A stretch of DNA of 64,000 bases from Modestobacter sp. Leaf380. Lineage in GTDB: Bacteria; Actinomycetota; Actinomycetes; Mycobacteriales; Geodermatophilaceae. Positions 36,201-44,247 of this stretch are shown here, one piece after another (position 1 is the first letter of the stretch; every line of letters begins with the position of its first letter). The notes beneath the pieces are model-generated. The model made no database searches. It worked only from the letters and a program-made list of their open reading frames with translations, and had not been told where the DNA came from. The position numbers and the translations under genes are program-made. The stretch spans positions 625,755-689,754 of the forward strand of contig NZ_LMQC01000001.1 in assembly GCF_001424485.1 (NCBI RefSeq), written 5' to 3'.

Positions 36201-36779
36201 CTAGTGGCGGCCCTCGGCGGCGAGCAGCTGCGCGACGTCGGCCTCGCCGTCCCGGTAGCGGCGGCCGAGCTCACCGGCCAGGCCGTCCATGACCTTCTGC
36301 ACGCCACGGCGGCGCTCGGAGAGCCCGCGCTCGCCGGCGGCCAGCGCGCGGGCGGCGGTCTCCAGCTGGTCGTCGGGCAGGTCGCCGACGTCGGAGAGGT
36401 CGACCCCGGGGGCCAGGGAGTTCACCCAGTGCTCGTGGTCGGCGGGCGAGCTGGGCTGCACGGTCTGGTGCCGGCCCAGGCCGTGGGCGGGGCCGCGGCC
36501 CTTCTCGGACAGGATCTCGGGCAGCAGGTCGACCAGCGACCGGCCGTCGTGCTCGGCGCGGCGCTGCAGCTCGCGGCGGACGATGTCCAGTCGGCCCTGC
36601 AGCAGGCGGCGGGTGTAGGACAGGTCGACCTCGGACTGCTCGGCCTGCCGGCGCAGCCCGCGGACCTCGCCCATCGTGCGGGTCTCGACGCCCTCCAGGA
36701 AGGCCGGGTCGAGCAGCGCGTCGACCGCGGACCCGCCGGCCTTGCCGGCGGTGGGGTGGTCGGTCGGGGACTCGGTCAC
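36201..36779 (-). CDS. rsiG: RsiG, c-di-GMP-binding anti-sigma factor
   Basis: 192 aa helical protein. Two exact E(X)3S(X)2R(X)3Q(X)3D motifs are present: E50-S54-R57-Q61-D65 and E150-S154-R157-Q161-D165, exactly 100 residues apart. These are the c-di-GMP-binding repeats described for Streptomyces RsiG, which sequesters the sporulation/motility sigma factor WhiG when loaded with c-di-GMP. Start overlaps the BKACE stop by 4 bp. No whiG in the window, so the partner must be elsewhere. Confidence 0.9.
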   Translation of the reverse strand: MTESPTDHPTAGKAGGSAVDALLDPAFLEGVETRTMGEVRGLRRQAEQSEVDLSYTRRLLQGRLDIVRRELQRRAEHDGRSLVDLLPEILSEKGRGPAHGLGRHQTVQPSSPADHEHWVNSLAPGVDLSDVGDLPDDQLETAARALAAGERGLSERRRGVQKVMDGLAGELGRRYRDGEADVAQLLAAEGRH

Positions 36780-37675
36780 GGGGTTGCCTCCTGGGCTGCG
36801 GTCGGGCGGGGTGCCGGCTCGGCGGGGGCTGGCTGACGGGGCGAGATGCCCAGCATCTCGCGGGCCTGGGTGGTGGACAGGGCGGGGCGCTGGGCGATCC
36901 GGGCGAGCCCGGCCGCGCGGGCGACGAGCTGCACGTTGTCACGGACCGGCTCGCCCGGGGCGTAGGTGAGCGTGTCCTCCATGCCGACCCGCAGGTGCCC
37001 GCCGGCGGACAGGGCGGCCAGCATGACCGGCAGCGACGTCCGGCCCACGCCGGTGGCGGCGAAGGTCCAGGTCGGGTCGATCTCGGGCAGGCAGGCGGCC
37101 AGCGCGCGGGTGGTGCCGGGCATCCCGCCGGGCACGCCCATGACCAGGTCGACGTGCACGTGGCCGCCGTGCGGCAGGCCGTGCCGGTCCAGCAGGCGGC
37201 GCAGGGTGGCCAGGTGGCCCAGGTCGAAGGCCTCGTACTCGGGGACGATGCCGCGGGCCTGCATCTGGGTGTGCATCTCGACGATCAGGTCCCAGGGGTT
37301 GCTGAACACGTCGCGGCCGAAGTTGACGGTGCCCAGCGACAGGGACGCGGCGTCCGGCTCGGCGTCGAGCACCGCGACCCGGTCGGGCAGCGGGTCGGTG
37401 ACGGCGCCGCCGGAGGACAGCTGCACCACCAGGTCGGTGGACTCCCGGACGGCGGCGACCACCTCGCGGACCCGGGCGAGGTCCAACGTCGGGCGGGTGT
37501 CGGTGCCGCGGACGTGCAGGTGCACGACGGCGGCGCCGACCGCCTGGCAGTCCCGGGCCGTGGCCACGACCTCCTCGACCGTCACCGGCAGCGCGGGGAC
37601 GTCGGCCTTGGCCGACTCGGCGCCGGTGGGCGCGAGGGTGATCAGCGTGCCGGCGGTCGGGACTGCTGCGCTCAC
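36776..37675 (-). CDS. BKACE family protein (DUF849, beta-keto acid cleavage enzyme)
   Basis: 299 aa zinc-dependent TIM-barrel lyase family that splits beta-keto acids with acetyl-CoA. ITLAPTGAES at the N-terminus, zinc-ligand HLHVRG, VQLSSGG, and the HVHVDLVMGVPGGMPG segment carrying the other ligands. GTG overlaps the ygfZ stop by 4 bp. The C-terminal 20 residues are Pro/Ala-rich. Substrate cannot be assigned. Confidence 0.88.
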   Translation of the reverse strand: MSAAVPTAGTLITLAPTGAESAKADVPALPVTVEEVVATARDCQAVGAAVVHLHVRGTDTRPTLDLARVREVVAAVRESTDLVVQLSSGGAVTDPLPDRVAVLDAEPDAASLSLGTVNFGRDVFSNPWDLIVEMHTQMQARGIVPEYEAFDLGHLATLRRLLDRHGLPHGGHVHVDLVMGVPGGMPGTTRALAACLPEIDPTWTFAATGVGRTSLPVMLAALSAGGHLRVGMEDTLTYAPGEPVRDNVQLVARAAGLARIAQRPALSTTQAREMLGISPRQPAPAEPAPRPTAAQEATP

Positions 37676-38793
37676 CGGCCGATCGTCGCAGACCGCACGG
37701 CCCGCACGCGCTCGCGGGCGGCCGCCACGGCCTCGTCGGTCTCCACGGCCAGGTCGTCGGTGTCGACGACGGCCACGCTGGGCTCCACGCGCAGCTCGAC
37801 CGCTGTGCCGGTGGCGAGCTTCTCCAGCACCGAGGACTTCACCAGCGCCAGGCCGACGACGCCGAGCTCGTGGTGCCGGACGACGGTGCCGACCCGGCCC
37901 ACCTCCTTGGTGCCCGACAGCACCGGCGTGCCGGCCGCGGGCAGGTGCTCCTCCATGCCGTCCAGGTGCAGGAGCACCAGGCGGCGCGGCGGCCGGCCCA
38001 GGTTGTGCACCCGGGCGACGGTCTCCTGGCCGCGGTAGCAGCCCTTCTCCAGGTGTACGGCGGTGCGCAGCCACGGCGTCTCGTTGGGGATGGTGCGGTG
38101 GTCGCTGTCCACGCCAGGACGGGGACGGCGGGCCTCGACGCCCAGCGCGGTGAGCGCGTCGACGCCGGCCAGGGTGGCGCCGGCGGCCAGCAGCGCGTCG
38201 GCGCGGGCCGCCAGCTCGGCCCGCGGGACCAGCAGGTCGACCACGGCGGCGGAGCCGTCGCCCAGCGGGCTGGAGCGGCGGGCCCAGCCACCGCCCTCCA
38301 GCGGCAGGACCTGGTCCACGGCGGCCGGGACGGGCAGCCCGGCAGCGGTCAGGACGTCGTCCCCGCGGGGACCGACGAGGGTCAGCAGCGCCCAGTCCGG
38401 CGTCACCAGGGCGGGCTCGACGCGCAGCATGAACCGCATCCGGTCCAGCCAGGTGACCAGCGCGGCGCCGGCGCCGGGCTCGGTGTCGCCCCAGGTGGTG
38501 CCGCCGGTCTCGGCGAGCGCGACGTGGTGCTCGACGTGGCCCTGCGGGCTGAGCACGAGGGCCTCGGTGGCGGTGCCGTCGGCGAGGGCGTCCAGGTGCT
38601 GGGAGAGCAGGCTGTGCAGCCAGCTCAGCCGGTCGGCACCGGGGACGACGAGGACGTCGCGGTCGCTGCGGTCGACGAGGACGGCGGCCTCGGCGGCGCG
38701 GCGCTGCTCGGGCAGCGGCTCTCCGTAGTGCGCGGCGACGGCGCCGCCCTCGACGGCGACGGCGCCCGGGCGGTCGAGCAGGGGGGAACGCAT
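37672..38793 (-). CDS. ygfZ: Folate-dependent Fe-S maturation protein YgfZ
   Basis: 373 aa, GcvT-like fold. The diagnostic KGCYRGQE motif (IPNETPWLRTAVHLEKGCYRGQE region) is intact. Supports repair or assembly of Fe-S enzymes with folate. ATG at 38793, 1 nt after the fur-type gene stop, which heads this operon. Confidence 0.92.
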   Translation of the reverse strand: MRSPLLDRPGAVAVEGGAVAAHYGEPLPEQRRAAEAAVLVDRSDRDVLVVPGADRLSWLHSLLSQHLDALADGTATEALVLSPQGHVEHHVALAETGGTTWGDTEPGAGAALVTWLDRMRFMLRVEPALVTPDWALLTLVGPRGDDVLTAAGLPVPAAVDQVLPLEGGGWARRSSPLGDGSAAVVDLLVPRAELAARADALLAAGATLAGVDALTALGVEARRPRPGVDSDHRTIPNETPWLRTAVHLEKGCYRGQETVARVHNLGRPPRRLVLLHLDGMEEHLPAAGTPVLSGTKEVGRVGTVVRHHELGVVGLALVKSSVLEKLATGTAVELRVEPSVAVVDTDDLAVETDEAVAAARERVRAVRSATIGR

Positions 38794-38794
38794 G

Positions 38795-39265
38795 TCAGGA
38801 CTCCTCCGGGGCCTCGGCGTCTCGGCAGTCCCGGCAGGTGCCGGACAGCGCCACGTGGCCCACGTCCAACGTGAAACCCAGATCGGCGCCCAGACGTTCC
38901 GCGACGCCGTCCATCAGCCGGGGGTCGACGGAGTCGATCCGGCCGCAGGTGGCGCACACGACGTGCAGGTGGGGGTGTTCGGCGGCGTGGTAGACCGGCG
39001 CGCCCTTGCCGAGGTGGGTGTGCCAGACCAGGCCCAGCTTCTCCAGCAGCTCCAGGTTCCGGTACACCGTCGAGGTGTCCGGGGCGGCGCCGCCGGGACC
39101 GGCCTGCTCCTTGAGCCAGGAGCTGATCTCCTCGGGCGTGCCGTGCTCCAGGGCGCCGACGGCGGCCAGCACGCGCTGGCGCTGGGTGGTCAGTCGCAGC
39201 CCGCGCGCCTTGAGCTGCGCGGCCAGTGCCGGCGGCGTCGCGGGCTCGTGGGCGTGGTCGGTCAC
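38795..39265 (-). CDS. Fur-family metal-responsive repressor (FurB/Zur-like)
   Basis: 156 aa. Winged helix with LRLTTQRQRVLAAV and DTSTVYRNLELLEKLG; metal sites HPHLHVVCATCGRIDSVD and the C-terminal CRDC pair give the two-CxxC structural zinc. GTG at 39265 with TAGGCT 6 nt upstream, so leaderless. Whether it senses zinc or iron is not decided by sequence; it lies where a Zur/Fur paralogue precedes ygfZ in Streptomyces. Confidence 0.88.
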   Translation of the reverse strand: MTDHAHEPATPPALAAQLKARGLRLTTQRQRVLAAVGALEHGTPEEISSWLKEQAGPGGAAPDTSTVYRNLELLEKLGLVWHTHLGKGAPVYHAAEHPHLHVVCATCGRIDSVDPRLMDGVAERLGADLGFTLDVGHVALSGTCRDCRDAEAPEES

Positions 39266-39274
39266 GGGTCGAGC

Positions 39275-40240
39275 CTAGGCCCGGTCCCACCGGTCCAGGA
39301 CCCGTCGCGCACCGAGGGTGAGCCAGCGCGAGGGCTCCCCCTGGGGCACGTCGACCGGGAACCAGACGGCCCCGGGCTGCACCGGCCCCTGCAGCCAACG
39401 GCCATCGGGCTGCCGACCGGCGCGCAGCAGCTCGACGGCCTCGGCGGCGCGGGGGTCCGGTGCGGTCCCGTCGTGCAGGCCCGCGGAGCGCAGGTGGTCC
39501 AGCGCCCGCAGCACGTCGTAGCGCCACCGGGACGGCGCGGTCGGGGGCACCAGGCAGGGCGCCAGCGGCTCATCGGTGGACAGCCGGCGGGTCAGCCGCC
39601 GCTCCAGCAGGTGCTCCTCGCCGCGGTGCCGGGCCGTGCGCAGCTCGTCGCTGCCGCCGGTGGCGACCTCGTGGGCGAGCAGTCCGCGGACGGCGTTGAG
39701 CGTGGAGTGCACCGAGGACCGGGTGGCCCCCTCCACCCACTCGCAGTTCCACCCGCCGTCGCCGAGCTGGTGCTCGGGGAACCAGCGGGCCAGGGCCTCG
39801 ACGTCGGCGCCGAGCCAGACGCCGGAGGCCAGGGTGTTGGCGTTGATGCAGACATCGGTCTCCCCGCCCCAGTAGGGCAGGTCCTCGTACTCCCAGCGGC
39901 AGTGCTCGGCCAGCCGGTCCGCGGTGTCACCGAGGGCAGCGGGGTCGCAGCCCCAGTCGCGGAGGGCGGCCAGCGACCAGGTGGTCGCCGTCCACGGCTG
40001 GCCCTCGTCGTCGTCGGCGGGCCACTGCACCTCGCCGCCCACGCGGGGGAAGAAGGCACCGCCGGCCCACTGGCCGTCCGGGTCCTGCAGCGCCAGCAGT
40101 CGGGCGCCCCAGCCCTCGGTGGCGACCCGGGCCCGGGTGGCCCGCCAGACCTCCCCGGGTGCGCCCACGAGGTCCCGTTCGACCTGCCAGCGCAGGGCCG
40201 GGTCGCTGTCTGCGAGCCAGGTGAGGACGTCGTCCGCCAT
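39275..40240 (-). CDS. Alpha/alpha-toroid (prenyltransferase/squalene-cyclase-like) protein
   Basis: 321 aa. Toroid repeats with QW-like stretches: ALQDPDGQWAGGAFF, FPEHQLGDGGWNCEWVEGATRSS and GRQPDGRWLQGP. Probably binds or surveys a peptide or terpenoid, though no DCTAE or DDTA catalytic acid motif of true cyclases is seen. ATG at 40240 with TACCGT 6 nt upstream. Divergent from the zinc-ribbon gene, 34 bp apart. Confidence 0.8.
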   Translation of the reverse strand: MADDVLTWLADSDPALRWQVERDLVGAPGEVWRATRARVATEGWGARLLALQDPDGQWAGGAFFPRVGGEVQWPADDDEGQPWTATTWSLAALRDWGCDPAALGDTADRLAEHCRWEYEDLPYWGGETDVCINANTLASGVWLGADVEALARWFPEHQLGDGGWNCEWVEGATRSSVHSTLNAVRGLLAHEVATGGSDELRTARHRGEEHLLERRLTRRLSTDEPLAPCLVPPTAPSRWRYDVLRALDHLRSAGLHDGTAPDPRAAEAVELLRAGRQPDGRWLQGPVQPGAVWFPVDVPQGEPSRWLTLGARRVLDRWDRA

Positions 40241-40274
40241 GCCGGGACGGTAGTGCGCTCCTAGGGTCTGGGGC

Positions 40275-40478
40275 GTGTTCTTCTTCTTCGGGTACGGCAG
40301 CAAGCAGAAGGAGCTCGGTCCCGGCTCGACGCGGACCTGCCCGCGCTGCAACAACACGACGACGTGGGCGCGGGTGAAGCGCTACAAGCAGTTCACGGTG
40401 TTCTTCGTGCCCGTGCTGCGGTGGGGGCGGCAGCAGGCGGAGGTCTGCACGATCTGCGGGACCACGGTCGCCGTCTGA
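40275..40478 (+). CDS. Zinc-ribbon protein
   Basis: 67 aa. CPRC (near residue 22) and CTIC (near residue 57) form a zinc ribbon around a basic aromatic stretch WARVKRYKQFTVFFVPV; the N-terminus is FFFFGYGSKQK. GTG at 40275 with TAGGGT exactly 7 nt upstream, leaderless. A conserved actinobacterial small protein; function unknown. Confidence 0.85.
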   Translation: MFFFFGYGSKQKELGPGSTRTCPRCNNTTTWARVKRYKQFTVFFVPVLRWGRQQAEVCTICGTTVAV

Positions 40479-40507
40479 GCGTCGGTGCCGTGCGGCAGGC
40501 TGGGCCC

Positions 40508-41359
40508 GTGACGGACGACGTGCGCGCGGTGGCGGTCTGGCGGGACGGGTCCGCGGTGCGGGTGCCCGCCGACGAGCCGGTGGTGACGGCGTTCGACACC
40601 GGGCTGGCCCGCGGCGACGGCGTGTTCGAGTCGGTGCTGGTCGTCGGGGGACGCACCCCGTACCTGGCCGACCACCTGGCCCGGCTGCACCGCTCGGCGG
40701 CGTTGCTCGACCTGCCCGAGGTGGGCGACGACGTCTGGGGCGCCCTGGTCGCAGCCGCGACCGACGGCTGGCCGGCCGACGTCGAGGGCGCCTGCCGGCT
40801 GTTCCTGACCCGCGGCCTCGGCGAGGGTGCCGCGCCGACCTGCCTGGCCCTGCTGGCGCCGGTGCCCGCAGAGACGCTGCGCCAGCGGACCGCCGGCATC
40901 GCCGTGGTGGCCCTGACCCTGGGTGTGGCCGCGGACGTGCGCGCGGTGTCCCCGTGGCTGCTGGGCGGGGCGAAGACGCTGTCCTACGCGGTCAACATGG
41001 CCGCCGGCCGGTACGCGCACTCCGTCGGTGCCGACGACGTCGTCTTCACCTCGGTCGAGGGCCGGTTGCTGGAGGGCCCGACGTCGACCGTCGTCTGGGC
41101 GTCCGGCGGCACGCTGCACACCCCGCCGCTGGACACCGGCATCCTCGCCGGCACCACCCAGGCCCGGCTGTTCACCTGCGCCGCCCCCGACGGCTGGGCC
41201 ACAGCCGTCACCCCTGGGACGGTCGCCGACCTGCACGCCGCCGACGCCGTCTGGCTGCTCTCGGGCATCCGCGGAGCGGCGCCGGTGACGTCGCTGGACG
41301 GCATCGCCCGCGGGGACGCGGGACTGACCTCGAGGGTGCAGGAGCTGCTGGCCCGCTGA
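40508..41359 (+). CDS. Aminodeoxychorismate lyase-like class IV aminotransferase
   Basis: 283 aa fold-type IV PLP enzyme. ARGDGVFESVLV, the LARLHRSA block, PLP lysine in GGAKTLSYAVNM, and TSVEGRLLEGPTSTV. Most likely makes p-aminobenzoate for folate (PabC), but D-amino-acid or branched-chain transaminase relatives look alike. GTG at 40508 with CAGGCT 6 nt upstream. Alone on its transcript; a weak 7-bp hairpin at 41374-41391 follows. Confidence 0.85.
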   Translation: MTDDVRAVAVWRDGSAVRVPADEPVVTAFDTGLARGDGVFESVLVVGGRTPYLADHLARLHRSAALLDLPEVGDDVWGALVAAATDGWPADVEGACRLFLTRGLGEGAAPTCLALLAPVPAETLRQRTAGIAVVALTLGVAADVRAVSPWLLGGAKTLSYAVNMAAGRYAHSVGADDVVFTSVEGRLLEGPTSTVVWASGGTLHTPPLDTGILAGTTQARLFTCAAPDGWATAVTPGTVADLHAADAVWLLSGIRGAAPVTSLDGIARGDAGLTSRVQELLAR

Positions 41360-41542
41360 GTCGGGCCCGTGCCGTCCACCGTCCGGTGGACCCTCGGTGG
41401 ACGCTGGGTCCTCGGACGGCTGTGGCCAGGGTGCTCAGTCCGGTCGGGTGGGTGGCCTCGTCCTCGGCCGACAGCGCCCACCCCCTGCCGCACGTGCACT
41501 CGTCCGCACGGGCCTGAGGTGCCACTGCTGCAAGCTGGTCCC

Positions 41543-42235
41543 GTGATCGCTCGGGGACGTGACGCGCAACGGTGGCCGACCACAGCTGGAGGGACGGCGA
41601 GCACTCCTGCGCAGTGGGCCGCCGCCGAGGCGGCACTTGCCGACGCCCTCACCCCGCCAGACACCAGTGGCCGGACCCTGGACGGCGGGAGCCTCGCGAT
41701 CTCCTACGTGCCCTTCACCGACTGGGGTCGCGACGAGGGCCTCGACCTCTCGTGGGAGGTCCAGGCCGACTGGGGGACCAGACCCTGGCGTCCCACTCGT
41801 GTCGAGATCGGCGCGGGCGCAACCCTCGTCGAGGCGCTGGAGGACCTCCTCCTCTCGCGGCAGGTTCCTGCGCAGCACACGAACGCCGTGCAGCTGCGGT
41901 CCGCCGCAGCCACAGTCCTCGAGCAACAGTGGGTGGGGTGGAGCAGTCTCCTTGCTCGAGCGGCCGCCGTCGCCTCCCGTGGCCCCGCGTCGGCCGACGA
42001 ACCCAGCTCGAGCAGCGTCGACATGGTGGTGCGGTGGGACGACCACCGGCCCCCGCCCCACTGGGGGTGGGAGGTGACCGTGCCGTGGATCGACACGAGA
42101 GGCTCAGAACTCGGTGCGCACCGCTGGCTCGGCGACACCCCTGCCGAGGCCCTGCGGACTGCCTTGGCCGACGCACGTGAGTGGTACCGGCCCACCCCGG
42201 CGAAACGATTCGGACGACGCACGAGGTCGAGCTGA
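41543..42235 (+). CDS. Hypothetical protein
   Basis: 230 aa, acidic-neutral, Trp-rich (FTDWGRDEGLDLSWEVQADWG, HWGWEVTVPWIDT). No membrane segment or known motif. GTG at 41543 with CAAGCT 6 nt upstream. A weakly repeated pattern (LDLSWEVQADW, WGWEVTVPW) suggests a duplicated beta domain. First gene of an accessory stretch; codon third positions are slightly less GC-rich than neighbours. Confidence 0.6.
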   Translation: MIARGRDAQRWPTTAGGTASTPAQWAAAEAALADALTPPDTSGRTLDGGSLAISYVPFTDWGRDEGLDLSWEVQADWGTRPWRPTRVEIGAGATLVEALEDLLLSRQVPAQHTNAVQLRSAAATVLEQQWVGWSSLLARAAAVASRGPASADEPSSSSVDMVVRWDDHRPPPHWGWEVTVPWIDTRGSELGAHRWLGDTPAEALRTALADAREWYRPTPAKRFGRRTRSS

Positions 42236-42393
42236 TCCGGCGGATGGGGCCCATCACGTGTGTGGCTGGGACGACCTGCCCGCCGATCGGTGCTCGCGCA
42301 CACATCTGGGCTGCGGTGTGATGCCCTCGACATGACGTGGAGTCTTCTCGTCTCTGGCAACGCAGCGACGCGGCCGCCCGACGGTAGGGCTCG

Positions 42394-42409
42394 CCCCGCT
42401 TCGGCGGGG
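42394..42409. other. UUCG-loop hairpin in the 42236-42470 gap
   Basis: CCCCGC-TTCG-GCGGGG, a 6-bp stem with a stable tetraloop, 158 bp after the preceding stop. May end transcription. The rest of this 235-bp gap shows no gene. Confidence 0.4.
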
Positions 42410-42470
42410 AGCGTGCCGAGACCACATGAGGAGGTCACGCAGGGCGGGGGTTGGCGTGCATGATCGGTGC

Positions 42471-42836
42471 ATGTCTGCGCCGTCGGGATCCGATCCCGGG
42501 CCGACCCCGGCCGGAAGACGCCCCAGGAGATCCGCGAGTCCCACGCTGCTGCTCGTCATCGGGGGCGCGTTCACCGCTCTTGCGGTTTCGGCCTGGACAC
42601 TCGGAGACAGTTGGTTGATGGCCGTCAGCCAGTCGGCTCTGGCGGTGTACTACCTGGGCATGGCCGCGCACGCGCGACGACACGCAGACGACCCCGTCCC
42701 TCCCGGCGCCGACAGCACCAGTCGTTGGGGTGGCGGCCGCCCGGAGGAGCGCTGGAACCAGGGGACAGGGACAGGTCCGGCGCCCACCTCGTCGTCGGAT
42801 GGGTACACACGAGCACGACGGTGCACTGCCCGCTGA
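42471..42836 (+). CDS. Small hypothetical membrane protein
   Basis: 121 aa. Pro/Arg-rich N-terminus, two hydrophobic helices (about 30-50 and 52-68), and a hydrophilic tail. ATG at 42471 with CATGAT 6 nt upstream. Unrecognised; less biased codon use than core genes. The following 214 bp contain no supported gene. Confidence 0.5.
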   Translation: MSAPSGSDPGPTPAGRRPRRSASPTLLLVIGGAFTALAVSAWTLGDSWLMAVSQSALAVYYLGMAAHARRHADDPVPPGADSTSRWGGGRPEERWNQGTGTGPAPTSSSDGYTRARRCTAR

Positions 42837-43050
42837 CTGTTCCGATGGCAGGTCAGTGGCGGGCGACGACGGCCGCACCGGTCTCGACACCAGGCCGTGT
42901 GCGGCGCCTCCTGTGGGCCTCGCGCCGACCGGGCGGGCGCGCGACTCTCCGCCGCGGGTCGATCCCGTGGCGGTGCGGCACTCAGCCACGATGATGAGCA
43001 GGCGCACGCGCTGCCCACGCCAGTGGACGAGAGAGGGAGCAGGTGCACCG

Positions 43051-43485
43051 GTGACCAGCTACCGCCTCGCGGTCCCCAGCCGGGTGTTCATCGGCTGTGT
43101 CGCACTCGTGGTCGTCGTCGGGGCGCCCCTGCTCCTCGCCGGCAGGATCGATCTCGGCCCGGAGATGCGTGACCCTGTCGGCACCAGCGTCGTCTCGATC
43201 GGCTCCTGCGCGATCGCCGCACGGCTGTGGATGCTTCGAGTCACCGTCGATGCCAACACGATCGAGATCGTGAACTTCTTCTCGACCTCGCGGGTCCTGA
43301 AGCACGACGTCGTCGCGTTCCGACGAGCATCGAGTCTGCTCGACGCGTCGGGAGAGCTCTCGCTCCTGGCCAGCGACGGCCGGGTCATCCCCCTGCAGGT
43401 CGCCGCGGGTGCGGCCCCCCTCTACGAGTCCAGGCGTGTCTCCGAGATGGAGAGAGACCTGAACGTGTGGCTCACTCGTCGATGA
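43051..43485 (+). CDS. Hypothetical PH-domain-like membrane protein
   Basis: 144 aa. Two N-terminal hydrophobic helices (VFIGCVALVVVVGAPLLL; and about 42-60) then a beta-rich bacterial-PH-like region (VTVDANTIEIVNFFSTSRVLK, LSLLASDGRVIPLQV). GTG at 43051 with a GGGAG site 11 nt upstream. Function unknown. Confidence 0.6.
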   Translation: MTSYRLAVPSRVFIGCVALVVVVGAPLLLAGRIDLGPEMRDPVGTSVVSIGSCAIAARLWMLRVTVDANTIEIVNFFSTSRVLKHDVVAFRRASSLLDASGELSLLASDGRVIPLQVAAGAAPLYESRRVSEMERDLNVWLTRR

Positions 43486-43825
43486 GGACGCCGGCACCGC
43501 CGTCGGCATGGTCGTGCGCGACAGGGAGCTTGCTGGGTGGGGTCATGCAGTGCTGCTCGGTTCGCCCCGCGAGGAAGGCGGCTCGTCACGTGGGGGCGGG
43601 TGACCCAGCTGAGTCCGGGAGGCTGGACGCCGTCGCCCGGCCCGCTGTCCGGCCGGTTCTGACCGCCTCCTGAACGCGGTGCTTGTACTGCCGCGCGAGA
43701 CTGCGTGTCGTCGGGGGCTGACTGCTGGCACCACCTGTGACCGCTGCAGCCCGGTGGACAGCTCGGCTCGGCGGACCCGGTCTGACGGTCGCCGCGACCG
43801 GTCGCTGGCGGGGCAGACTCGGAGG
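43486..43825. other. Gene-poor gap in the accessory stretch
   Basis: 340 bp. Open frames here lack starts with ribosome sites or known motifs, and base composition is lower in GC than core genes. Possibly eroded coding sequence. A CAGACT hexamer at 43814-43819 serves the next gene. Confidence 0.4.
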
Positions 43826-44212
43826 GTGAGCTTCGACGTCTTCCTGATGCGCTTCCACGACGGGGACGACGGGGGCGGCAACGCGGCTGTCCGGGTCGCA
43901 CTGGCGCCGCACCTGGTGCGCGTGGGCAGCGGGGACATCTGGCACCTGCGGACCGGGGACAGCCAGGCCGACGTCTACGGCCTGGACCAGCCGAGCGGCT
44001 TCATGGCCAACCACATCGGCGACGCGATCTGGGACCTGCTGGTGGAAGCCGCACGGGTCGGGCGCTTCGTGATCCTGCCGATGAGCGGACCCGCGTGCGT
44101 CGTCGACCCCGACCACGTCGAGGACCTCCCACCCGACGCGCGGGAGGCCGCCGTGGTGGTCCAGAACGGTGCCCAGCTGCTGGCCGCCATCGAGGAGCTC
44201 GGCCGGCACTGA
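43826..44212 (+). CDS. Hypothetical protein (SFDVFL family)
   Basis: 128 aa acidic protein starting VSFDVFLMRFHDGDDGG, a start shared by many small actinobacterial proteins often found near toxin or immunity genes. GTG at 43826 with CAGACT 6 nt upstream. No known fold; could be an immunity-like protein. Converges with the HNH gene, 35 bp apart. Confidence 0.6.
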   Translation: MSFDVFLMRFHDGDDGGGNAAVRVALAPHLVRVGSGDIWHLRTGDSQADVYGLDQPSGFMANHIGDAIWDLLVEAARVGRFVILPMSGPACVVDPDHVEDLPPDAREAAVVVQNGAQLLAAIEELGRH

Positions 44213-44247
44213 ACCCTGGCCTCGAGCGCCGGTCAGGCCGGGCGCGC

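Noticed and set aside
43486-43825. tRNA or tRNA-like remnant in the accessory gap
   Set aside because: No cloverleaf arms or TTCGA/acceptor pairing could be assembled.
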